Shown piece by piece: positions 33,776 through 45,905 of a DNA stretch of 64,000 nucleotides. The stretch is from positions 1 to 64,000 of the forward strand of contig VXCM01001995.1 in NCBI GenBank assembly GCA_014773175.1, in the 5' to 3' direction. Positions within the stretch are counted from its first letter, which is position 1, and each line of letters begins with the position of its first letter. This stretch comes from Lucifuga dentata (Eukaryota; Chordata; Actinopteri; Ophidiiformes; Bythitidae). The position numbers and the translations under genes were made by a program. The notes under the pieces were generated by a model. That model saw only the letters and a program-made list of their open reading frames with translations, made no database searches and was not told where the DNA came from.

Positions 33776-33966
33776 AAACCTCAGTAACAATCCATCACTA
33801 ACCAATCAAACAGCTCCTGCGTTCCTCCAGATTTGAGGATCAGAAGTGATGAACCAATCACAGCCCACAGATTGTCTGTTTGTCCAATCAGGTGTCGCAA
33901 AGGTTCACATTAACGTGAGTGAAGGAGAGAACTGTCAATCATCCACAGATACCAAACCACAACAAA

Positions 33967-33967
<1 letters not shown>

Positions 33968-34014
<47 letters not shown>
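33968..34014. repeat. (GA)n microsatellite
   Basis: AG dinucleotide run of about 23 units. Confidence 0.95.
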
Positions 34015-34020
<6 letters not shown>

Positions 34021-34079
34021 ACCAATGAGGAAATTACAAATAATAGCATTTGATACTCAGAATGGTCCTTTAAAGGCTA

Positions 34080-34500
34080 CAGTACGCTTCATATGACCCA
34101 GCCCGTTTGACTTGGTCAGAGATCTTGTCAGGAGGAAACATCGTTTATGTCGTCAAAGAGCATGTGTGTGGTGTGTGCGTGTGTGTGTTTGCGTGTAATC
34201 TCAATGTGATTAATCATGTAAATGGTGAAAACGACATACACTTTTACATTAGGAGGGGAGAGGGGATTAACAGGAATTCTGTGTTAATTATCCCCATTTA
34301 TAATCAAACACACTTGATTATAAATGGAGATAACAGCCACAGTTTCACTTTCTCTTCTCTCTGTGGACACAGTGACTGAAAGAAAGGAGAGTTTGAAGAG
34401 AAATTAATACCTTCCACATTTTCACACCTCAAGACATGTAGCTAATTGCTACATGAAATGCCCAATTTGACCGACTCGCGGACAGGCATGTCACAGGAAA
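34080..34500 (+). repeat. Dispersed repeat family 6, copy 1
   Basis: Shares with 43650-44190 the strings GAGGGGAGAGGGGATTAACA/GGAGGGGTTATTAACA, AACAGGAATTCTGT, CTTGATTATAAATG, CACAGTTTCACTTTC and CGGACAGGCATGTCA. A related inverted copy is at 57990-58210. No coding function is visible. Confidence 0.65.
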
Positions 34501-34514
34501 CATACTGTGACTTT

Positions 34515-34700
34515 AACACAGAACATGTTTACATGCATGCTAACACTTAGATGCTATTAATCAGCAGTTTCAGACATGATGTAAACACAATAACCAGATT
34601 AAATCAGCATTAATCAGCATTGTTACTTTGAGTTAACGGATGAGATTAAAGGATAGAAAGATAATTCACTCATGTAAACTTTCTGTTTATAATATGTACA
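34515..34700. mobile_element. Fragment of family 4 element
   Basis: ACATGTTTACATGCATGCTA and CATGATGTAAACACAATAAC resemble family 4 ends and subterminal sequence. Heavily degraded. Confidence 0.35.
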
Positions 34701-34885
34701 TGCATTTTCTCATACGCTGATTAAGCAGAAAGTATATTAAGTGAATGACAGAATGCTAATATTCCATCTTTGTGTACGTTTTACTTCCTACTTTATATTT
34801 TTATAGCCTGTATATTAAATGCACAGGCTGACACTGTTGGTCAGAATTGCTTTCATATGTGCTTTAAGTCCTCTGTGACTTTCTA

Positions 34886-36473
34886 AGGGTGTTTTCACAC
34901 AGACTCTTTTAAATGAACCAAACTCAGTCCTCAAAAAGTGGACCAAAAAGTGGACCGACTGAAAAAGAAGTGAGTTCTCTTCATGTTCACATTGCAAGTG
35001 CATCCAAAAGAGAACTCAGTACTCTTTTGGGTACACTTGCACTCTGATGGGGTCTCAGCCCCCTTCCTGTTCACAATACAGGTCCTTTAGAACTCAGACC
35101 TTGTTGCATTGCATTGTGGGTACTTTTCATGCATGCAAATGTATATGTGAATATGTGAATACTGATATACACATAAATGTGTTTGTACATCATTGCGCTT
35201 CAGAGAGAATGGAGACTTCTGATTGGTAGATCAAGAAAAAAACATCATGAGGCAGAAATGCAGGTATTGTGGAGGAGAAATCAGGAAAATGTTAGATTTT
35301 CTGCCTCAGCAGCAACAACAATCATAGCATGCTGCCGTTGGACATTAGTCACTTTAACATAAATCATTTAGAATTTAAATTTACACTGAATTAAAAGTTT
35401 GTCAGACTAAAGGCGAATGCCAGAAGGTGCAGCGCTGCATAAAGGATGTGATGCTGACAAACAGGTGAATCTGGTAAATCCCTTTAAATGTTTTATTTCG
35501 GTAAATGCGTCACACTCAGCAGCTCTGAGTGCGTCAGACTGAGCAGCTCTGCAATGACAAAATCATAAACAAATAACAATAAACCTGACTATCAGTTATG
35601 ACAAGTCAAAAAAAAAAATCAGACAGATCTCTCAAGATCAGAATATTAATTCTGTTGTTTCGCAGCACCTTTACGCACCAAAAGGTGCGTAAAGGTGCTG
35701 CTATCGCTTATCAAACTTAACAAGGTCACATGAATCGTTATTAATCATAGCGCATGGAGAGGATCTATTTAGAAGTAAGTGTAGCTTAAACAGGCTCTGT
35801 CAGAGCGGATCTATGCTAGAATTCAGAGTTTGATTCCGTGAAACTTGTGTGGAAGAATCCCTGAGAAATCTGCTTCATTTCTCTGCTTCTCCAAAACGTG
35901 CGTACGGTACAGAGTTTCACGGTACAGGTGAGCAAATTCTCCCGTCAAGTTTGCTTTTATAAATCCCAAACTTTGCGTGGGAAGTGACATGCGCAACTTT
36001 CAAGCCCCGTTTTGTGCTACGCAGCGGTTATAATGAGGTCTCTGTATATAAATACGCAGTCTCCTGATTTAATTCTGGCTTCACCGTTGCTCTGTGTTGT
36101 TCTGCAGTAGAGTACAGAAGATTTATGAGAGGTTCTGGTGCTCCCGAAAATGTCCCAGTACTCTGAAATGAAAATCACAGAGGTCCCGGTACTGTGTACC
36201 AGTGAGTAGCCTACCGGCCCACTTCAAGCACTGGACAGAAGCGAAACGCTAAGCGTCCCGAGACCGTTTTGCTTTCAGACTGCAAAAATCAAACGGCCCA
36301 CGAAGAGAATTCAAAATGATCCGTACTCAGACTACCTCCCAAGGTGGTCTGAGTACGGTTCGTTTCAGAGGGGTCTGAGATCTTTTGGAGCGTTCACATA
36401 TGCGCAAAAAATGCTGACTAATCGATCTGAGTTCACTTAAAAGGCTGAAACGGACCAAGTGTGAAAACACCCT
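34886..36473. mobile_element. DNA-transposon-like element with AGGGTGTTTTCACAC inverted ends
   Basis: A 15-bp perfect terminal inverted repeat: AGGGTGTTTTCACAC at 34886-34900 and its reverse complement at 36459-36473, 1588 bp overall. The following bases (AAATGAACCAAACTC versus the inverse of AAGTGAACTCAG) are partly complementary. Two strong internal hairpins (35662-35701 and 36321-36358) are present. No transposase frame. A clear target duplication is not visible. Best guess is a non-autonomous hAT-like element. Confidence 0.55.
35662..35701. repeat. Perfect 18-bp inverted repeat, AAAA loop
   Basis: GCAGCACCTTTACGCACC, loop AAAA, then its exact reverse complement. Confidence 0.95.
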
Positions 36474-36829
36474 GAGACACGGGGGGACAGGCAGAGTGGG
36501 TGGAGTTGAAGCTCAGGTGATAATGGTGAGCTGAGGAATGTAAGACATACAGAAAAACTGATTTTATGTGAAGATCAGAACCTCGTCCTGCTCTGAGGCA
36601 CATGACAACTACCTGAGACACCATGAACATATCTCATATTCCTGATGCTCGCCGTGGAAACCCTCAAAACAAGAGAACATGAGTGGACGATTTCATGGAT
36701 CAACATAAGAACCACACAAACCTGACTGCATCTGTTTGGAAGAGGACATCATGCTAAATACATAATGCATGTCTGTATGAGAATCTAACATGTCAGTGCC
36801 CCTAAAATAAAAGAAACTACATACCTACA

Positions 36830-36965
36830 TAATTAAATCCTGTAATATTTTAGCTTGTAAAAAATAACTCAGATTAACTTGAGGTGCTCGTCTTAAGTTG
36901 TGTATAAAACCTAAATAGTATCAGCAAATAAGCTCTAATTTTAAGGTCACAAACAACAAAACAAA
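36830..36965 (-). mobile_element. Inverted family 2 fragment
   Basis: Reverse complement of the family 2 right part: CCTGTAATATTTTAGCTTGT, ACTCAGATTAACTTGAGGTG, TATCAGCAAATAAGCTCTAA. Confidence 0.6.
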
Positions 36966-37029
36966 AAACAGGTAAAACCACAAAACAGGTGAAACCATCA
37001 ACCCAAAATGTAAATATGAGAAAAAAAAT

Positions 37030-37315
37030 ATTATTATGTAAAGTTTATTTGTAGCCCAACATCACATCCAACGTCTCAAAGGGCTTTACAGACCCAAACA
37101 TTAATGGCCAGCCAACAACCAGCCCTAACTCCCTAAGAAAGAAACCTCCCTAAAAAAAAAAACCTTATTACTCAGGAGAGGCCAAAGAGAAATTTCAGCA
37201 GGTGTGACATAGAGCCACACCTGAGAAAGCAGGTAAATTACAAAGACACAGAAACCAAGGAGGCAATTAAACATGACAGGATGAATGCCTCGCCTCGTCC
37301 AGCAGTTACACAAGT
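37030..37315. mobile_element. Teleost SINE/retroposon-like fragment
   Basis: AAAGTTTATTTGTAGCCCAA, CAAAGGGCTTTACAGACCC and CTCCCTAAGAAAGAAACCTC follow a pattern seen in dispersed fish repeats that describe 'GTTTATTTATATAGC...AAAGTGCTTTACA...AAGAAACCTC'. Classification is from general familiarity and is tentative. Confidence 0.4.
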
Positions 37316-37613
37316 TTGTTGACATTTTTTTTTGAGTTACATATTTTACATATTTTGCATGTACTTTTGTTGGGTTCGTTTATGTCCTTATGAAAGCCAA
37401 AATGAGTCCAGACATCTAAACCTGAACCTGGTGGTGTACTGAAACCTGCATCCCTGCCGAGAATTGTAATAGATGTATAATATTATATAGATATTATATT
37501 ACATCCCCATGTCTGCCGAGACACCAGAGTCACAGCCTCCTGTTGTTTTTTTTAATATATGTTTGGTTTTCTATCCTTTCCGTAGTCGAGTAGTCGCACT
37601 ATGTTACACAGAA

Positions 37614-37722
37614 CTTATGCAACTAGCATTACTTATGCTACTAGTGTTACTTATGCTGCTATCCTTACTTATGCTGCTAGCGTTACTTATGCTACTAGCG
37701 TTACTTATGCTACTAGCGTTCA
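37614..37722. repeat. 18-bp tandem repeat, about six copies
   Basis: Units CTTATGCTACTAGCGTTA with small changes. Gives a Leu-rich open frame that is not a gene. Followed by N37801 in a C-run. Confidence 0.9.
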
Positions 37723-38494
37723 ATTAAAAATCAGACTAGTTAAAAGATCACTTTTTTATTTTGTCAATCGATAATCAAATCATTTAATCGAAAAATCCCC
37801 NCCCCCCCCCCCCCCAGCCCTATATTACACAGTAACTTCTTCCTATTTTGGTTTTGTTGCTCCGCCTCCTGATGTTTGCTTAAATTCATTGTGTGTAAAA
37901 TCAAACTGAACTAAGGAAAAACTAAAATAAAAGTCATCCACTGATTCTTCAGAGTAAAGAAACTGAAAACATGCTGATAACAACACGGCTGCTAGTAGGT
38001 TTGTGTCTGTATGAGCAGCATGTTCAGTCAGAAAGAGTCTGGACAGATGAACACGCTGTCAACACGTCTGTATGTCTTTCAGCGTGTTCCAGGACTTGTA
38101 TACAGAAACACGAGTGTTCTTTTCTCAGCCAGATCTCAAAGTGGCAGCTTTCCAGTGATGCTGCTGCAGCCTCAGGCCTCCATGCCGCTACCGTAAATCA
38201 TACTAAACTACATCAGGTCATATCTCAGACTGTACGCTTCAAATGCATTCAAGATGTAAACACGTCTCTGTTTCAGACGGTTATTGAAGAATCAGGACAT
38301 CTGTGAACATTTACTATACAGAGCTGCATGTTATGACGCAGACACCACGTGTTTCTCTGCAGACATGCTGTGATGCGAGCAGGACCTTCCAGGATCAGCC
38401 AAAGTTTTTACAGGAGTGATTCTGACCCAAAACGACTGAATTGGTTTGATGTTGTTTGTCCTGAGTGCTGAAATGTGTTGTATTTTTATTATTT

Positions 38495-38887
38495 TACACA
38501 GTGGGGTCCAAAAGTCTGAGACCACTGTAAAAATGCTTCTGTTTTGCATTCATTTTGAATTTAATACAAGATTTTTCATTCCAAATGATAATATAATCTT
38601 AATAACTAGAGTGAAAAGTTGAATCTTTGAAAAATGTGCATGAATTTCAGAGTATTTTAGTATTTGGTAAGCTCCCCTTCAGCTTTAATGACAGCATCAC
38701 TCCAGCTGGCATGGACTCCACAAGTTTGTGCAAAACCTGATGAGTCAAGTTATCCCAGCATGATGTGACAATGTTCCAAAGAGCTTCTTGTGATGTCAGA
38801 CTTTCTGATTATTTCCAGATTTACATGGAAAACATCACTTTTTCAACATTTTCTATGTGCTCTCAGACTTTTGGACTCTGCTGTATA
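38495..38887. mobile_element. Non-autonomous Tc1/mariner-like element, about 390 bp
   Basis: Inverted ends of about 28 bp: GGTCCAAAAGTCTGAGACCA on the left against CTCTCAGACTTTTGGACTC on the right, with TA at both borders. The interior has the style of fish Tc1-like element ends (CCTTCAGCTTTAATGACAGC, GCATGGACTCCACAAGTTTG). No transposase. Superfamily from TA borders and TIR style. Confidence 0.65.
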
Positions 38888-39040
38888 TGTTTTTGTATTT
38901 TTGTGAAAATTTGCAGGGAAAAAGACAGAATTGAAAGCTCTTATAAGTAAAGCAGGGACTGGCTGAATTTGCATGAATTCTTGTGATCTAAAAAACTCCA
39001 AATTCCTGGAGGGAGTGAAGCACACACCAACATGTCATCA

Positions 39041-39203
39041 TGGACAGAAAAGGAGGAGAAGGAGAAAAAGAGGAGGAGAGGGAAAAGAGGAGGAGGAGGA
39101 GGAGGAGGAGGAGGACTGAGAGAACAATGGCTCAGANAGGAGGAGAGGGAAAAGAGGAGGAGGAGGAGGAGGAGGAGGAGGACTGAGAGAACAATGGCTC
39201 AGA
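39041..39203. repeat. Purine-rich GGA repeat with assembly duplicate at N39137
   Basis: A GGAGGAGGA tract. 39071-39136 and 39138-39203 are identical 66-bp copies either side of N39137. Confidence 0.9.
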
Positions 39204-39244
39204 TATGCTGCCTGCTGTCCAAACCTGCCCTGGACCCCCCGCCC

Positions 39245-39246
<2 letters not shown>

Positions 39247-39287
<41 letters not shown>

Positions 39288-39320
39288 NTCATGGCTGTGT
39301 AGAGCCCTCGGGGTGTTTTG

Positions 39321-39357
<37 letters not shown>

Positions 39358-39380
39358 GTGTGTCTGTGTGTGCGTGGTTT
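39247..39380. repeat. (CA)n then (TG)n microsatellites
   Basis: CA run at 39247-39287 ending at N39288, then a TG run at about 39322-39378. Confidence 0.93.
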
Positions 39381-39677
39381 CTTCACGCTGACAGATATCT
39401 CCACTACCCAACCAGTCAAATTGGTAACCAGTAACTCCAGAGCTAAACTGGATCCAAACACCAACAGCTAAACTAACAGAGAGAGAGAATCCATCACTAC
39501 TGCTTCTGTGCATGACACACACACACACACAAACACAGCAGGCCAGCTGCAGCCATCTGGATGAGACTGTGCAGGATTTAACCCTCTCAGGTCTCTAACA
39601 GCTTCTACTGACTATTAAACACATCAAGCCTGAGATCTCAGCTTTGAACACGTTGACTTGGTATTTGTGAGTCTAAA

Positions 39678-40615
39678 CGTGTTTTCACACTTACCTGTCT
39701 GATCCGGTTCAACTGCATTAGGGTTTGTTTCCCCCCTTAGTGTGTTTTGTTAGTGGAGGTCTGAACACAACAATCACACCTGAGTGTGAACAAAACGGTT
39801 CCGAACAAACTGAGTGGTTCATTTGTGACCTGAACACGATCCACACAAACTTCTGAACAAACTCCAGATCAACCTATTAATCTACTGATCTACTCATGTA
39901 TTGATCTATTGATTGATCGAGACGTGTAGGAGGTTGCATGTGGTTAACGCTGAACTACAACTGTGGTAAAGTTTGTTTTACATTAGATGCTCATTAGATA
40001 TCTGCTGCTTAAAACCATTAAATGTGTCAAAAACAAACAAACTTTGGTGCAGTTAAACTTTGATGATCAAATCAAACGGATGCTGTTAAAGGTGGTAACA
40101 CATCAATTTTAGCTAACACGTGTTCAGGTTAGCATGTACTTATATGTTCTCAGCATGTTGCTCCATTCTCCTGTTCAGCGTCTGAAGGCAGCACGTCTTC
40201 TTCACATCATGTGAAGCAACATGTGGTTTTCCACATGTCTGGAAGTCAGATTCAGCTTCTGCTGTCATAGTTTTCTTGCTTTATGGATCAAATGATACTA
40301 TGACTAGGAAAGGATCCACATTCATCTTTGTTCATCTGATTTAGTTTTACCACCAAAGGAAACTATTTCCTGTTTGATTTACTTTCTCCGCCCCCAGACA
40401 TTTCTGACCAATGAACACAGAGTGTTGTCACAGGACTTTTGCTGATATATTTTGGTTTGATTGGATGTTTTCCTGTGTGAAACTGAACCAAACCAACAAT
40501 NTGCTGATATATTTTGGTTTGATTGGATGTTTTCCTGTGTGAAACTGAACCAAACCAACAATTTAGTGCCTGATTCAGACCAGAGCAAACGATCTACAGA
40601 TCTGAAAACAGCCTA
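39678..40615. repeat. Dispersed repeat family 5, copy 2 (longer)
   Basis: Contains the whole family 5 segment seen at 16096-16712, with extra sequence on the left (GTGTTTTCACACTTACCTGT) and right (ending CTGAAAACAGCC), which are weakly complementary and may be transposon ends. 40440-40500 is repeated exactly at 40502-40562 around N40501; copy 1 has it once, so this is an assembly artefact. Confidence 0.7.
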
Positions 40616-41404
40616 AATTTGTCTAAAGATCATCTTTGGATGGATTTATTTGTGGATAAATTACAGGAGGACTCACTGACAAATCACCATATTTAAAAAC
40701 TCCAAGCTCAAGCATCTATTCCTTGAACTTTTTAAAGTTCAGCTCTTTCTGTCTTTGAGCTGTGGCTTTATAGTTTTCAAACTTGTATAGCTCCAACACA
40801 AACAGGAAGTAACCCTTGTGACGTCATACAGGTCAGTTTCCCCGACTTTGCACAGCGCCCCCTAACTCACAAACTTATTTCACATTCTGAATCTTCACGA
40901 CCAATAAACTGAATTTTCATGTGCAAAATTGTTTGAGTGTCCCTTAGTGCAAGTTATAACAGAAAAGTAAAATAGTGCAACACGAATTCACTTCTGAAAC
41001 ATGAACATAATGAACATGAACGCTTCTTGTGGAAAAATCTGGAATGTGGTTCAGCTTGTTTTATCACTTTTAAAGCTCCAATAATGAAAGGAAAGAAAAA
41101 CAACACAAAGGCAAATAATGAGAGAAAGCAAACAACAATTAACCTCAGTGAACAGCTAATCCTCCGTTTACATCACACACACACACAGACACACATGCAT
41201 GGCTGCCTGCTGCACTGATTTCTACAAGAAAGCAATGGAATGTCATGGAGGAGAAAAGAAACAAATCCGTGAGACAAACCAGGAAGACGGTTTAACAAAT
41301 CACGACTCACATCGAGGAAAAGAAAGTTCAGCTGATCATACTTCCTGTTTCTTTACTGCTAAGAGCTGCTCGAGCTGTCATGATAACAGCACTATACATT
41401 TTTT
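40616..41404. other. Intronic sequence, nothing recognised
   Basis: No supported gene. Short CA run at about 41176-41196. Confidence 0.35.
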
Positions 41405-42420
41405 CTGATAAAGTTGTCATAACCAAGATATGATGACATTGTGGCATGATGACACATTGGTATATTTTCAAAAGTGTCCCACAAAAAGCATCTAAACAAA
41501 TCTGAAAGTAGCAGGTCAGCGTCTGATGAATTATTTCCTAAAAAGCAGCATCCTATGTTGTTTGAAATGGTTCAGCTACAAGCTAACTGGCTAACAGTTA
41601 AAGAGGAAACACAACAAATTAGCTTCTCCGCCTGAAACAGAAACACCTGGTGAATACCAAAAAAGTCACAAAGAGGAGGAGAGCCAATCAGCTGGTTTGA
41701 GACAGACAACAAACAGGAAGTGACGCTGACTCAGTCAAGCATAGCTGGAGTGTTAGCGAGCTGTACTTCCTGTTACAGAATAAGCTAACGGTGGAGTGAA
41801 ATTAGCAAAGCGCTGACTTTTTGTCAGTGGCGACTTTTTGTTGTGATTATGAGTATTGTTAGCTTAGCTGCTAACAGTGTTAGCTTAGCCGCTACTCCTC
41901 ACACCTCCTGGGCTCACAGACTCAACTCCAGAATAGTTTAGCATTTACACAATAATGCTTAAAATAATTACAGCATAGCTTTTATGTTGTAATTATGTTT
42001 GATTTGATTATTGTTTGATGGGGAGGAGGCTCATTCCAACACAATTCCATTTTACATCTGTCCCTTCCTTTCATATTGATTCTCTCAGTCAAGTAAGTTC
42101 TTCAGGTGAGTTCTTGGCTTGTGATGGGTTTGGACTTCAGTGCGTATTTAAGTTTAGTATCATAGAGGCTATTTAGCTCTGGAGGGAAAATCATAACCTG
42201 CCAACGATCAGATCTGATGACATCATCAGTCATTTTATTTATGTNTCTGGAGGGAAAATCATAACCTGCCAACGATCAGATCTGATGACATCATCAGTCA
42301 TTTTATTTATGTTTTATACTGACTTAAGACAAGCAGCTCGACTAATCTGAGCTATAATATTACAGATTTACTTATTTCTACTTTTACTGAAGGGAAACTA
42401 CTGTTTCTACTTTTAAACTG
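41405..42420 (+). mobile_element. Dispersed repeat family 2, copy 3 (insert plus assembly duplicate)
   Basis: Colinear with copies 1 and 2 but has about 210 extra bases (41894-42105) between the GCTAACAGTG/GCCGCTAC block and TTCAGGTGAGTTCTTGGCTT. 42178-42244 is repeated at 42246-42312 around N42245; other copies have this once. Confidence 0.72.
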
Positions 42421-43649
42421 ACTCCTCCCCTGGAATAAAGGAAACGGGCTTGTTTTAGCTGACTGGCTTCTGTGCATTCAGCAGATGGCACAAAGAGGCC
42501 GGTCATCCCACTGGGTTGCTAGCCAGACTTTTAACAAGCCCGTTTAGCAGAGAGGCGTCATCAGCGCTGTCCTGAGCTAAACCTGTGGCTGCCTCCAGAC
42601 TCACGTTAACTGATGTGGTTTGGACTGACACTGCGCCAGTTTTCACTGATGTTAAATTTGACCATTTTCAGGACCCAGTTCTCCAGAATATAAACAGCGA
42701 TCACAAAGTTTCTACAACTGCATTTAGATCATAGCAGTACAATATCACGCAGAATAACTCTGCAGCCTGGGGGATTTCTGCTGTGAATGGGTAACAAACT
42801 GCAAAAAAAAAAAAAAAAAAANAAAAAAAAAAAAAAAAAAAGAAAGAAATGCTGCTGGTTGCCTCATTGCAAAAAGGAGGAAACAGGGAAACAGAAGGGG
42901 GTTGGAGAAGGAGGAAGAGGAGGATGCCAAGAGCATGACGAGTGCCTAAAGTGCAAAGCTTTAAAGCTCAGTCGATGCCAGCAGCCTCAGCCAAGCAGAC
43001 AGAGAGGAAAGAGGAGAGAGCTGCCACGGACACAGAGGAGGAAGACGAGGAGGAGGAGGAGGAGGAGCCAGACAGAGTAAGACCCGTCATATGCATTTAT
43101 GATCACAAAATGTGTGGAAAATTGAGCAATAAAATCACTATAAAGGGTTGAGATTTACTCCAAGATCTGGATTGGTCCAATCCTTTCCTTAACTGCTACT
43201 GATTGGCCAGTTCACACACCTGAGGTACACTTCCCTTTTAAAGCGAAACACACCATGTGAGGAGGTGAAAGAGGCTCACATCTTTCTGTGTGAAGGCTTA
43301 AAGTGAGCAGTCAGGATTCTGGTGTGAATGAAGAAAGAGAAAAGCAGCAGATCCTGGCAGAGCTGCTGAGGAGACAATCAGAGAGAGAAATAAAACGGAG
43401 TCTGAGCTGGCAGAGTGCCGGACAGCTCACAGAGGAGGAGGAGCCAGACTCCAGGCTGGGCCAATCAGGTTAAACCTCAGCCTGGAATTAAACTGGCTGG
43501 AACTTGGCTTTCCAAGAGAAACCAGACTGAGAGTGGCTGCCAAAGCCTCCATGCTGTCACAGTGTCTTTCCTGAACTCTGAACCCTAAAGTATGCCTCAT
43601 CCCACCCAAACCTCCTCAGATATCCACTGTGTTTATGCCTTTCCAGAAT
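42421..43649. other. Intronic sequence with A-run and GA-rich tract
   Basis: A-run 42803-42841 with N42822. GAGGAGG-rich tract at about 43037-43066. No gene recognised, although several short frames exist. Confidence 0.4.
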
Positions 43650-44190
43650 GCCCGCAGTGGGAGGTGGGCCAAAAAGCCGTCGTCATAGAGAGGGGCGGGG
43701 GGGTTGGTGTGTGAGTGTGTGTGTCTGTCTTTCTCATTGTANGCCGTCGTCATAGAGAGGGGCGGGGGGGTTGGTGTGTGAGTGTGTGTGTCTGTCTTTC
43801 TCATTGTAATGTCAACCTGATTAATCACAAAAGGAGGAAAAATAGCACAAACTTTGACTTTTGTGGAGGGGGGAGGGGTTATTAACAGGAATTCTGTCTC
43901 CACTTGATTATAAATGAGGAGTTAAATGCAAATGATGAAGCACAGTTTCACTTTCGCTTCGCTCAGCTGAGTGCTGACAGCGACAGAAAGAAGAAAGAGC
44001 TGAGAGAGAAATTAAAACCCTGCCCATTTTCATACCTCACCACATCCAGCCAATCACGTGACGTGAACGTGCCTGGTGGAGGGGCGGAGTCAGAGAGTTA
44101 AAAATTTTGTCGGATGCAGACTCTCCCAAATTGACCTGTGAAAGAGAATTTCCACACTTCCAACTCTCCGACAGGCATGTCAGGGTAGTT
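43650..44190 (+). repeat. Dispersed repeat family 6, copy 2
   Basis: Related to 34080-34500 and, inverted, to 57990-58210. 43676-43741 is repeated exactly at 43743-43808 around N43742 (assembly artefact; siblings have it once). Confidence 0.65.
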
Positions 44191-45594
44191 CAAGTCTTTC
44201 AAGACATCTTTTTTTCCTGAAAGTTCTATTTAGTATGAAGTAAAACAGATCCTGAAATCCCTAAACCCTGACTCTGACCCTGATTCTATGACTCTAACTC
44301 TGACTCTATAATCCCGACTATGACTCTGACCCTGACTGCTTCTAGTATAGCATCGTGCTTTTCTACCAAATCATTTATGGTTCCATTACTGGTTTTGTTG
44401 GTAGTTGTGGAACCAAAGTGCCATCGAACAAACCAGCATTTCTTTGAACATCGTCTGCAGCTTCATAGATGTTTAGTAGACTGAAGTTGAGTCTCTGGAC
44501 TGGAAAAAACATTTTGCTGTTCATCTGAAAGCTTCAGTTCTAGTTCTCTTCAAACTTCTAGATATTGTGGAATTGCTTTTTATTTTTTATTTTACTTTTT
44601 TTTTAGTAGCAGAAGTAGATCTTCAAGCTTTTATCATCTTATTTAAAGTATTTGCTTCAAACCAGTGGACACACATACACTTCTCCATTGTTTTTCACTT
44701 TTGTAGAGGTAGAATAAGACGATGTCAACACAGTTTCCACTTCAGGTCCTGCTATTTTCTGGTTCTGAATGGGAAGTAACTTTATGGTTCTGAACCAATT
44801 TTTGGGGGATTGGAAATGCTCTGAATGATTCCAACTTAGGCTGGAGAAGAAGAAGTGAACACATTGGAGGAAATGTCCCAGCGGTGATCTCGCTAAAATG
44901 ATGCTGTTTTGTTTAAAGGGGGTTTTCAGTTTATTCTGCTGAATCAGTGACTGAAGGTGGTTTCGTATGATTTGTTACAGAAAAATTCTTGGCGAGACCA
45001 AATATACCAAGTCAATCACTTGCTCTGCTAATTGGTCAGAAATATCTGGAGGCGGGGGTCAGTATTTTTAAAATTTGTGCATGTTTTTAGATTTGGTTAT
45101 AGAATGTGGATTCTGCTGGTTCATCTGTCAAACAGATGTGGCGCTGCTCATTAATGCTGTAACCTCATTTGTAATGGATCCAAACCAGGCCAGGCCATGT
45201 CACTCATCAGCAGCTACATTCACTGAACCGCCAATCAATATGTCACCATAACATGTTCCGTCACTGCTTTACTGTTTAAGAACACATCAACAGCATCAGA
45301 ACACATGTGCAAATCTACTTTTTCTGTTTGATCATGTTTATGCTTCATCTTTCACATCAGTAATTCAGCCTTAGTTTATAAAGTATGGATGTACGGATGT
45401 AAACAAAATGCTGCAATGAAGGAACATGAGAGAAATATTTCTACTATCTGTTTCTGAAACATCTGTAAAGGTCACAAAGACTTCATCAGGTTTCAGATGG
45501 AGCAGGATTAGAGCTACGTGTCCCAGCAACAATTGCTGTTACCTCAGCTCACAGGAAGTCCTCTCCAATCTTAAGGACAGCTGCCCTGCCCCGC
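44191..45594. other. Intronic sequence with a short degenerate tandem repeat
   Basis: CTGACTCTGACC-type degenerate repeat at about 44265-44340. Otherwise nothing recognised. Confidence 0.4.
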
Positions 45595-45596
45595 GC

Positions 45597-45905
45597 CCTG
45601 AGGGCATGAAGGCGACTTGAGTGTGATGTGAGTGCATGAAGGCAACTTGAGGGCATGAAGGCGACCTGAACACATTAAGGTGACCTGAGCGCATGAAGGC
45701 AACCTGAGCAATGAGCGACTTGAGTGCATGAAGGCGACTTGAGCACATGAAGGCGACCTGAGTGCATGAAGGTGACCTGAGCACATGCAGGCAACTTGAG
45801 GGCATGTAGGTAACTTGAGGGCACGAAGGCGACTTGAGCGCATGAAGGTGACCTGAGCTCATGAAGGCAACCTGAGCAGATGAAGGCGACTTGAGCACAT
45901 GCAGA
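45597..45905. repeat. 19-bp minisatellite, about 16 copies
   Basis: Units GCATGAAGGCGACTTGAG plus one base, with A/G and C/T variants. Because 19 is not a multiple of three, the minus-strand frame repeats every 57 bp and stays open for 130 codons. It is not a gene. Confidence 0.9.

Noticed and set aside
33515..33836. Ser/Phe/His-rich proteins of 90-104 codons
   Set aside because: Translation of the CATCCTCATC low-complexity tract.
39032..39528. Glu/Arg- and Val/Cys-rich frames
   Set aside because: Low-complexity GGA and CA/TG repeats with assembly Ns.
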